Shown piece by piece: positions 39,425 through 45,133 of a stretch of 45,133 bases of DNA (the stretch's first letter is position 1; the number at the start of each line of letters is the position of its first letter). This DNA is from UM-FILTER-42-9 sp038063775 (lineage in GTDB: Bacteria > Patescibacteriota > Minisyncoccia > Moranbacterales > UBA2206): assembly GCA_038063775.1 (NCBI GenBank), contig JBBTUK010000007.1:1-45133 (forward strand). The letters are read 5' to 3'. The notes below the pieces were generated by a model. That model did no database searches, had not been told where the DNA came from, and saw only the letters and a list, made by a program, of their open reading frames with translations. The position numbers and the translations under genes were made by a program.

Positions 39425-40663
39425 TCAGGCCCAACCTCTGTCTTTCATCGCCTCCGCCACGCGCTTAACCGCTAAAGCATAAGCTCCCATCCGCAAGACG
39501 GTCCGATATTTTTCTTTTTCTTTCCACGCTTCTTCAAACGCTTCAGTTATGATATGCATCAGCCTCTTCAAAATTTTTTCTTCCGTCCAATAGTAACCAT
39601 AAGCATTTTGGACTTGTTCCAAATAACTGACAATGACACCGCCGGCGTTGGCCAGGATATCCGGCACGACCAAGATATTTTTCTTTTCCAAAATCTCATC
39701 GGCTTCCGGCGTAATCGGACCGTTGGCCACTTCCACAATCAGCTTGGCCTGGATGGCATTCACATTTTTCCGCGTAATGGAATTTTCCAGCGCGGCTGGG
39801 ACCAAAATATCCACCGCTTGATAAAGATACTCACCGCTTTTCACCGTTTTGGCTTCCGGATAATTAATGACTGAACCGGTTTTTTCCTTGTGTCTTTCCA
39901 CTGCCGCTACGTCAAGTCCGGAAGGATTGACGATGGCGCCTTTGGAATCGCTCAGCGCGATAATTTTATAGCCTTGCCGGTGCAAAATTTTAGCCAGATA
40001 CGAACCGGCGTTACCGAAACCCTGAATAGTCACACTAGCGTCTTTCGCCAAACCGGCTTTTTTTCTAGCCGCCTCAATGACATAGGCCGCGCCTTGCGCG
40101 GTTGAATAGCCGCGCGCCTTGGATCCTCCGATGCTCAAAGGCTTGCCGGTAATAACGCCGGGATCGTGCGCGCCAGTCATTTTTTCGTATTCATCCAGCA
40201 TCCAGCCCATAATTTTCGGATTGGTATAGACATCCGGCGCGGGCACATCCACTCTTGAACCGATAAATTTGTAAATTTCCCGGATATACCCGCGAGACAA
40301 TCTTTCCAGCTCGCCAGCTGATAATTCTTTCGGATTGACAATAACCCCGCCTTTGCTGCCGCCCAGAGGCAAGCCGGCCGCCGCGGTCTTCCAAGTCATC
40401 CAAGCGCTAAGCGCCATAACTTCCGCTTCAGTTACTCCCGGATGAAACCTGATTCCGCCCTTGAACGGTCCTCTCGCGTCATTATATTGCGCCCGAAAAG
40501 CCGAAAAAACTTTTATTTTCCCGCTATCCATCCGGACTGGAATGGAAAATTTAACAATCTTTTGCGGCTGCTTCAATTGCTCGAAAATATTGTCGTCTAG
40601 TTGGATAATTTCCCTGACCCTCTCAAGCTGTTTGATTGAATTTTTAAATGGATTGTTTGGCAT
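39425..40663 (-). CDS. gdhA: Glutamate dehydrogenase (NAD(P)-dependent)
   Basis: 412 residues, the length of the hexameric GDH50 class. Substrate and catalytic lysines lie in GPFKGGIRFHP, MTWKTAAAGLPLGGSKGG and the PAPDVYT block (catalytic Asp). The Rossmann motif is VTIQGFGNAGSYLA. It interconverts glutamate and 2-oxoglutarate plus ammonia. Coenzyme preference is not clear. It follows csoR by 18 bp and appears to share its promoter, so its expression is probably under CsoR-type control. Confidence 0.97.
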   Translation of the reverse strand: MPNNPFKNSIKQLERVREIIQLDDNIFEQLKQPQKIVKFSIPVRMDSGKIKVFSAFRAQYNDARGPFKGGIRFHPGVTEAEVMALSAWMTWKTAAAGLPLGGSKGGVIVNPKELSAGELERLSRGYIREIYKFIGSRVDVPAPDVYTNPKIMGWMLDEYEKMTGAHDPGVITGKPLSIGGSKARGYSTAQGAAYVIEAARKKAGLAKDASVTIQGFGNAGSYLAKILHRQGYKIIALSDSKGAIVNPSGLDVAAVERHKEKTGSVINYPEAKTVKSGEYLYQAVDILVPAALENSITRKNVNAIQAKLIVEVANGPITPEADEILEKKNILVVPDILANAGGVIVSYLEQVQNAYGYYWTEEKILKRLMHIITEAFEEAWKEKEKYRTVLRMGAYALAVKRVAEAMKDRGWA

Positions 40664-40681
40664 ATTTTTTTTGTTAAAAAA

Positions 40682-40957
40682 TTAATTCATTTTGAAAATT
40701 GTTTTGAGATAGGTTTCGTCCAATTTTTTGTTTTTTTCCCATTTGCAGACAAAGTCATCTTTCAAGACTTCCATTCCGAGCATGGAAATCGCTTCGCGTA
40801 CCGCCATGATCTGCGTCATTATCCCGACGCAATCTTTTTTTTCCCCGATCATTTTCTTGATCCCGCGGAGCTGCCCCTCGATCCGCGAAATCCGATGGGC
40901 GATTGCTTCATCAGCCTCCGCCGTTTTGATTTTTTTCTTGGCCATATTTTTGGTCAT
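40682..40957 (-). CDS. csoR: CsoR/RcnR-family metal- or sulfur-responsive repressor
   Basis: 91 residues, all-helical. AHRISRIEGQLRGIKKMI (20-37) is the DNA-contacting first helix, and CVGIMTQIMAVREAI (43-57) follows. Classical CsoR binds Cu(I) with C-H-C. Here the positions read C43, D67, C71 (His replaced by Asp), so the inducer may not be copper. A second in-frame ATG at 40945 is an alternative start. It is the first gene of a csoR-gdhA unit and has a matching operator in its promoter, consistent with autoregulation. Confidence 0.92.
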   Translation of the reverse strand: MTKNMAKKKIKTAEADEAIAHRISRIEGQLRGIKKMIGEKKDCVGIMTQIMAVREAISMLGMEVLKDDFVCKWEKNKKLDETYLKTIFKMN

Positions 40958-40966
40958 TATTTATTA

Positions 40967-41010
40967 ATACCCTATGGGAGTATATTACATCCCCAGCGGT
41001 TGGCTGTCAA
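40967..41010 (-). promoter_or_regulatory. csoR-gdhA promoter with CsoR-type operator
   Basis: Minus strand TTGACA (41010-41005), 17-bp spacer, TAATAT (40987-40982). Overlapping the -10 edge and the start site is ATACCCTATGGGAGTAT (40967-40983), close to the known CsoR operator form ATACCC-N5-GGGTAT (e.g. B. subtilis copZA). Binding would block RNA polymerase. Confidence 0.75.
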
Positions 41011-41033
41011 GATTTCTATTTTTGCCATTAAAA

Positions 41034-41058
41034 AACCCACCTCATTGAAAGGCGGGTT
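41034..41058 (-). terminator. Terminator after the DUF4349 gene
   Basis: AACCC-G-CCT / AGG-T-GGGTT stem with T-run on the minus strand, 15 bp past the DUF4349 stop. The + strand also has T-rich sequence. Confidence 0.75.
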
Positions 41059-41073
41059 CTTCTTTTTTTCAGT

Positions 41074-42045
41074 TTACGGCTTTAAATCGGCTCTTTTTTC
41101 CTTTATTTTCACATATATCTTCCGGCCGATGAGATAAATTACATAAACCAAAAGCGCGTAGAGTAAAATTATTGGAATAACGGTTACTATCAAGACGATG
41201 GCGAAATTGACAAAGCTCTGGGCCTTTTTAATGAGCGCGTTCACCGCTTCTTTGGCTACTTGGAGCGGCCGCCAGGAATCGGCCAGCGTGATATTGGCGT
41301 CTTCGGAGAGGCTCACGAAGATGCTGGCCATATCGGTCTGGGAATTTAAAAATTTTATTCTGCCCTGAAACATTTCTATCTCCCCTCTCACTCGCGAAAG
41401 TTCCCGGGTAACATCTAAAATATCTTGGATCTTTTGCGCTTGGCCCAGAATTTGCACGAACTGGGCTTCTTCCGCCTGTTTATTTTTCAGCTGAGACTGG
41501 AGATCCGTGTATTCTTCCGTCATGTTTTGCCCGGTGGTTGACTCCTGCATGACTAAGGTCGCCACTTTTTTTATCTCCTGAAAAGTGTTTTCGAAATTAG
41601 CTACCAGCACCTTGACCGTCAGACTGCCGCTTTTGATATTTTTCGCGTTTTCATAAAAATTAGAGGAAAAAACATCACCATCGTTACGCTTGGCAATTTC
41701 GGCTATCTGGGAAGATGCCTCATCGGCGCTCAACACCTTTAGGTTGAGATTTCCGTTCTTGATAACTTTTTTATCCGGAATATCTTGGCCAGAGATAGTG
41801 TTGAAACCGACCGAAGGGACAGCTTCGGATAAGCCTTTGTTTAAATTTCGCCCAATTGGAAGACCTGCCTCCAAAGTCATACTGTCGGGTACGCCCGACA
41901 GAGGCGCCGAAATCCCACCTTGATTGACACTCTCAAATGTATTGCTTTTCTGACCCGGTGTCTGGCTGCCAAGTGCCGTAAGCAAAGCCGCTATCAAAAC
42001 CACAAAAACCGTCACCCCAATTAATATTTGTTTTGTTTTTGGCAT
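41074..42045 (-). CDS. DUF4349 membrane protein
   Basis: 323 residues. An N-terminal membrane anchor (about 7-26) is followed by a Ser/Gly-rich linker, a beta-alpha extracytoplasmic region (VIKNGNLNLKVLSADEA...; YTDLQSQLKNKQAEEAQFVQIL), a coiled coil, FLNSQTDMASIFVSLSE and a C-terminal membrane segment (about 280-307) with a basic cytoplasmic tail. This is the typical DUF4349 layout; molecular role unknown. Residues 49-55 are encoded by a palindrome in the linker. It lies between the ATP synthase end and csoR, with terminators on both sides, so it is a single transcript. Confidence 0.88.
   Translation of the reverse strand: MPKTKQILIGVTVFVVLIAALLTALGSQTPGQKSNTFESVNQGGISAPLSGVPDSMTLEAGLPIGRNLNKGLSEAVPSVGFNTISGQDIPDKKVIKNGNLNLKVLSADEASSQIAEIAKRNDGDVFSSNFYENAKNIKSGSLTVKVLVANFENTFQEIKKVATLVMQESTTGQNMTEEYTDLQSQLKNKQAEEAQFVQILGQAQKIQDILDVTRELSRVRGEIEMFQGRIKFLNSQTDMASIFVSLSEDANITLADSWRPLQVAKEAVNALIKKAQSFVNFAIVLIVTVIPIILLYALLVYVIYLIGRKIYVKIKEKRADLKP
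41882..41901. repeat. Palindrome inside the DUF4349 gene
   Basis: CTGTCGGG-TACG-CCCGACAG, perfect 8-bp arms; in frame, encodes LSGVPDS in the linker. Confidence 0.6.
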
Positions 42046-42104
42046 AGTTTTTTATTATTAATTACTTGCATTCTTATAATACCATTTTTTGTGAAAAAAA
42101 ATAA

Positions 42105-42125
42105 GAGGAGCCCGTGAGGCTCCTC
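42105..42125 (-). terminator. Terminator of the ATP synthase operon
   Basis: GAGGAGCC-TCACG-GGCTCCTC on the minus strand followed by TTATTTTTTTT, 15 bp after the atpC stop. Confidence 0.88.
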
Positions 42126-42140
42126 CTTTACTTCCTTTAA

Positions 42141-42590
42141 TTAATTATTTTGGTCAATTTTTATCTCGCGCCTGGTCCGATGTTTTTTAGCCACTTTTAT
42201 CCGAGCCATTTCCTTTTCCACCGCGGCGGCCACTCGCGCAAATTCACCTTCATCCGTAATCACTTTTTCTTTTTTGAGTTCCTCCGCCCGGATTCTCGCT
42301 TCTTCAGCGCGCTTCAGATCAATTTCTTCCGCGTGCTCAGCCGTGTCCGCCAAAACCACCAGATTATTTTTATCAAACTCAATAAATCCTCCGGAAATCG
42401 CCATTTCAATTTCCTTGCCGTCTTTTTTGAGCATAATTTCCCCGGCTTTAAGCGAGGCGATATAAGACCAGTGATTGGGAAGGATCGTCACCTCCCCATC
42501 AGTTACCGGCAACGTAGCTTGGTCAACCTCATCCTCAAAAACGGTCCGTTCGGGAGTAATAATTTTGAATTTAATTTTTTCTGTTGCCAT
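42141..42590 (-). CDS. atpC: ATP synthase F1 epsilon subunit
   Basis: 149 residues. The N-terminal beta-sandwich includes IITPERTVFEDEVDQATLP, DGEVTILPNHW and GGFIEFDKNNLVVLADTAEHAEEID. The helical C-terminal pair follows (RAEEARIRAEELKKE...). It is the rotor-stalk subunit and inhibitor of ATP hydrolysis. It is last in atpG-atpD-atpC, the standard order, but a 128-bp repeat-filled spacer separates it from atpD. Confidence 0.95.
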   Translation of the reverse strand: MATEKIKFKIITPERTVFEDEVDQATLPVTDGEVTILPNHWSYIASLKAGEIMLKKDGKEIEMAISGGFIEFDKNNLVVLADTAEHAEEIDLKRAEEARIRAEELKKEKVITDEGEFARVAAAVEKEMARIKVAKKHRTRREIKIDQNN

Positions 42591-42600
42591 AAAATTCTGT

Positions 42601-42710
42601 CATCCTGAGCTTGTTTCAGGATCTAAACCATTTGTCATTCCCGCCCTGATCGGGAATCCAGTCATGATTTATTGTTGTTTCACTAGATTCCCGCCTTCGC
42701 GGGAATGACA
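42601..42710. repeat. REP-like palindromes between atpD and atpC
   Basis: TGTCATTCCCGC (42633-42644) and GCGGGAATGACA (42699-42710) are 12-bp inverted ends. The inner hairpin TTCCCGC-CTTC-GCGGGAA and a catcctgagc...caggatc palindrome (42601-42622) are also present. Such tcattcccgc words are widespread extragenic palindromes in environmental bacterial genomes. Confidence 0.7.
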
Positions 42711-42718
42711 CAAAAAAT

Positions 42719-44005
42719 TTATTTTTTTATCTCCTCGATTCCTCCCTGCATATAAAAATCCTGCTCCGCTACTCCGTCATAAACGCCATCTAGTATCGCT
42801 TTGAATCCCTTGATGGTATCAGGCAATTTTACGTATTTTCCCGGCGTTCCGGTGAATTGTTCGGCCACAAAAAACGGTTGGGACAAGAATTTTTGGATTT
42901 TTCTGGCCCGCGCCACCGTCACCTTGTCTTCCTCGGACAATTCCTCCATCCCTAAAATTGCTATGATATCCTGAAGATCTTTATATCTTTGCAAAACCTT
43001 TTGGACTCCCCGCGCCGCCTGATAATGCTCAATGCCCACGATTTTCGGATCAAGAATAGTTGAACTGGAGTCCAGCGGATCCACTGCCGGATAAATTCCG
43101 AGTTCCGACAAACTTCGTGACAGCACGACCGTGGAATCAAGATGGCCAAAAGTCGTGGCCGGCGCCGGATCCGTCAAGTCGTCGGCTGGAACATAAACCG
43201 CCTGCACCGAAGTAATCGAGCCTTTTTTGGTAGAAGTAATTCTTTCCTGAAGCCTGCCCATTTCTTCGGCCAGCGTCGGTTGATAACCCACCGCGGACGG
43301 AATGCGTCCGAGAAGTGCCGAAACTTCCGAACCAGCTTGGGTGAAACGGAAAATGTTGTCAATAAAAAGCAAAACGTCCTTGCCTTCGTCGTCCCGGAAA
43401 TATTCCGCCATGGTCAGCGCCGAGAGCCCCACTCTTTGCCTCGCTCCAGGCGGCTCATTCATTTGCCCGAAAACCAGCGCNNNNNNNNNNNNNNNNNNNN
43501 NNNNNNNNNNNNNNNNNNNNNNNNNNNNNNNNNNNNNNNNNNNNNNNNNNNNNNNNNNNNNNNNNNNNNNNNNNNNNNNNAAAATTTCCGCCTTGGTGGA
43601 TTGCTCTTCAAATTTCGGCGCTTCGCGATGGATTGGCCAGTATTCTTTGGTTTTTCCGCCGGAGGCGGATCCGCCTTTGGCGGACACTTCTCCTAGCCCG
43701 TCAATCGGCTCGCCCAAAAGATTAAACATCCGGCCGAGCGTTTCTTGGCCGACTGGAACGGAAATAGCCCCGCCAGTGTCGATAACTTCCATTCCGCGGC
43801 GCAGTCCGTCCGTCGAACCCATGGCCACCGCGCGGACTTTATTGCCGCCCAAATGCTGAGCGACTTCTAAAACTAGCCTCTGGCTAGTTTTACTCCGAGT
43901 ATCGTCGAGGGGCACTTCCAATGCATTGTATATGTTTGGCAGTTCCTGATTAAATTCCACATCCACGACCGGTCCGATGATTTGAGATATTTTTCCTGTA
44001 TTCAT
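42719..44005 (-). CDS. atpD: ATP synthase F1 beta subunit, interrupted by an assembly gap
   Basis: 428 positions including 34 unknown. IIGPVVDVEF, GEPIDGLGEV, ALVFGQMNEPPGARQRVGLS, VLLFIDNIFRFTQAGSEVSALLGR and VYVPADDLTDPAPATTFGHLD are unmistakable. The gap removes the P-loop (GGAGVGKT in homologues). About 77 residues (231 bases) are missing, against 100 N, although the frame happens to continue. Catalytic subunit of F1. Residues 108-117 (SAKGGSASGG) come from a 30-bp palindrome also found in folD. Downstream of atpG by 25 bp. Confidence 0.97.
   Translation of the reverse strand: MNTGKISQIIGPVVDVEFNQELPNIYNALEVPLDDTRSKTSQRLVLEVAQHLGGNKVRAVAMGSTDGLRRGMEVIDTGGAISVPVGQETLGRMFNLLGEPIDGLGEVSAKGGSASGGKTKEYWPIHREAPKFEEQSTKAEIXXXXXXXXXXXXXXXXXXXXXXXXXXXXXXXXXXALVFGQMNEPPGARQRVGLSALTMAEYFRDDEGKDVLLFIDNIFRFTQAGSEVSALLGRIPSAVGYQPTLAEEMGRLQERITSTKKGSITSVQAVYVPADDLTDPAPATTFGHLDSTVVLSRSLSELGIYPAVDPLDSSSTILDPKIVGIEHYQAARGVQKVLQRYKDLQDIIAILGMEELSEEDKVTVARARKIQKFLSQPFFVAEQFTGTPGKYVKLPDTIKGFKAILDGVYDGVAEQDFYMQGGIEEIKK
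43481..43580. other. Assembly gap, 100 N (inside atpD, P-loop region)
   Basis: Exactly 100 N. Alignment to the beta subunit from memory implies about 231 missing bases. Confidence 0.95.
43655..43684. repeat. 30-bp palindrome in atpD, shared with folD
   Basis: TCCGCC-N4-GCGGATCCG-N5-GGCGGA, the same pattern and orientation as 27031-27060. Read in the same frame, giving SAKGGSASGG in an insertion before WPIHREAP. Confidence 0.75.
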
Positions 44006-44030
44006 AACTTATAAAAAATAAAATTATTTA

Positions 44031-44990
44031 CTAATTTTCCAAAGCGGCACGCCCTGCTGAAATCTCCGCTATTTCCTGTGTGATCTTCATCTGCCGGATC
44101 TGATTATAAGCGAATGTTAGGTCACTCGCCATTTCTCCCGCTGCTTCCGTCGCATTCTTCATCGCCACCATCTGCGCCGATTCTTTGGACGCGCTGGATT
44201 CCAGAATGGCATGATAGATCTGCATTTCAATCAGCCGCGGCAGGATATATTCCAGCACTTCTTTCGGGCTCGGCTCGACTTTATATTCTACTTCCGGCTC
44301 ATTGAGGCCATATTCCTTGGCCAAAACATCCATCTCCGCTATTTGCTTTTCCAGATCTATTTTTGATATCGGCAACAACTGCCTGATCCTGGTTTGCTGA
44401 TTGATAGTTGAAATGTAGTCCGTGTAAATTATGACGACTTTGTCATATTTTTTATCCAGATAATCATTCATTGCCAGTTTCACTAGTGGCCGCACATCCT
44501 CTACGGTCGGCACATAGGCCAAGTCGGAAAAAGTGGCAATGATAGGCCTTCCCATTTTCCGAATCGCCGCTTCTCCTTTTTTCCCAACGGTAATAAAGTC
44601 TATCTTCAAATCTCCGTCCGCGGTTTTGGATTCTATTTTTTTCACGCCGATCCTGTTGATCTTCAATCTTTCCGGATTCTCCAATTCTTCCTTTATTTTT
44701 TTGATAACTTGGGAATTGAACGACCCGCAAAGTCCTCGGTTGGAAGAAACCACAATCATCAAAATGGTTTTCACCTCCCGCACTTCCAGAAGCCCGCTTT
44801 TATACTGCGCGAACGCCCGCGCCAGATTGGTCAAGACGCTCCAGGCGCTTCGAGCGTAAGGCCGGATCTGCAAAACCCGACTCACGGCCTTTCTCATTTT
44901 GGCAGCCGAAACCATCTCCATCGCTCGGGTTATTTTTTTCGTATTATTGATAGACTTTATTCGTCTTCGTATTTCTTTGCCGGAAGCCAT
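44031..44990 (-). CDS. atpG: ATP synthase F1 gamma subunit
   Basis: 319 residues. It begins with the conserved IRRRIKSINNTKKITRAM block and VSAAKMRKA, and ends with the long C-terminal helix containing MKNATEAAGEMASDL and QAIT-like QEIAEISAGRAAL. Slightly longer than usual (about 290). The central rotor shaft of F1. It precedes atpD by 25 bp on the same strand. The upstream 126 bp are AT-rich repeat. Confidence 0.97.
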   Translation of the reverse strand: MASGKEIRRRIKSINNTKKITRAMEMVSAAKMRKAVSRVLQIRPYARSAWSVLTNLARAFAQYKSGLLEVREVKTILMIVVSSNRGLCGSFNSQVIKKIKEELENPERLKINRIGVKKIESKTADGDLKIDFITVGKKGEAAIRKMGRPIIATFSDLAYVPTVEDVRPLVKLAMNDYLDKKYDKVVIIYTDYISTINQQTRIRQLLPISKIDLEKQIAEMDVLAKEYGLNEPEVEYKVEPSPKEVLEYILPRLIEMQIYHAILESSASKESAQMVAMKNATEAAGEMASDLTFAYNQIRQMKITQEIAEISAGRAALEN

Positions 44991-45133
44991 AAAAAGCTAA
45001 TTTTAAATTTTCAATTTTAAGTTTTAAATGAAATTCAAATGAATAAATTTTTAATCATTTAAACATTTAGTAATTTAAAATTGATTTAAAATTTATAATT
45101 TAAACTTTAAAATTTTTAGTTACCGTTTTGATA
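44991..45133. repeat. AT-rich repeat upstream of atpG; possible end of the upstream gene at the edge
   Basis: The spacer carries the same aaattttaaatgaaat...attgatttaaaatt words as 15180-15279. At 45116-45133 the minus strand reads YQNGN-stop. By synteny this could be the atpA C-terminus, but five codons are too few to claim it. Confidence 0.45.

Noticed and set aside
1..45133. Alternative genetic code (UGA as glycine, as in Gracilibacteria/Absconditabacteria)
   Set aside because: All recognised genes read through at full length without in-frame TGA and several end in TGA.
1..45133. CRISPR array
   Set aside because: Repeats present are palindromic or AT-rich direct repeats without regular unique spacers; no cas genes.
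45116..45133. C-terminus of atpA at the right edge
   Set aside because: Position fits synteny, but five codons (YQNGN-stop) cannot be identified.

Overview
This window looks like a metagenome-assembled scaffold from a Candidate Phyla Radiation bacterium (Patescibacteria, Parcubacteria-like). It is about 45 kb, AT-leaning and gene-dense. It uses the standard code, has many short AT-rich or palindromic intergenic repeats, and many start codons lack a Shine-Dalgarno site. Three blocks of exactly 100 N (10652-10751, 15383-15482, 43481-43580) interrupt yqeY, pth and atpD. They are scaffold gaps whose true length must exceed 100 bases, because each protein is missing more residues than 100 bases could encode. 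The phylum call is inferred from gene content and style, not from a phylogeny.

Layout, left to right. 1-5.3 kb: a partial winged-helix regulator, an unrecognised protein, ftsZ, ftsA, an undecaprenol/diacylglycerol kinase and ybeY. 5.2-10.4 kb: purM and a long purL, each with a strong SD and separated by a classical terminator and promoter; these look like later arrivals. 10.6-13.3 kb: yqeY, rpsU, hisS, lepB. 13.6-21.9 kb (mostly + strand): an LCP cell-wall ligase, pth, dprA, topA and a RelA/SpoT homologue, interrupted by a small membrane gene and a decayed companion. 21.9-26.4 kb: parA-parB plus a membrane-anchored Clp-type ATPase, then tRNA-Leu(CAA). 26.5-31.1 kb: a divergent folD, a MacB-like ABC pair and uppP. 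31.1-36.4 kb: a Trm9/ALKBH8-like methyltransferase divergent from an Elp3-like radical-SAM/GNAT protein, then yjbQ, rlmN, a HAD protein and a nucleotidyltransferase. 36.4-45.1 kb: leuS carrying a Nudix domain, a csoR-gdhA operon, a DUF4349 membrane protein and the atpG-atpD-atpC end of the F-type ATP synthase operon.

Most notable points. (1) Elp3-like and Trm9-like genes lie head to head with start codons that share CATG, which suggests a eukaryote-style wobble-uridine (cm5U to mcm5U) tRNA modification route. (2) LeuRS has a Nudix domain of about 158 residues inside its CP1 editing domain. (3) Palindromic or intergenic-type repeats sit in frame inside at least nine protein genes. One 30-bp palindrome occurs in the same frame in atpD and folD, reminiscent of Rickettsia palindromic elements. 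(4) The Clp-type ATPase in the parAB operon has membrane segments and a first AAA module that looks catalytically dead. (5) A CsoR-type operator overlaps the promoter of a csoR-gdhA operon.

Together the genes cover division (FtsZ/A), chromosome partitioning (ParAB), DNA processing (DprA, TopA), stringent response, lipid-carrier and wall assembly (UppP, DgkA, LCP), protein export (LepB), translation and tRNA/rRNA modification (HisRS, LeuRS, Pth, RlmN, YbeY, Elp3/Trm9), and energy/nitrogen metabolism (ATP synthase, GDH).
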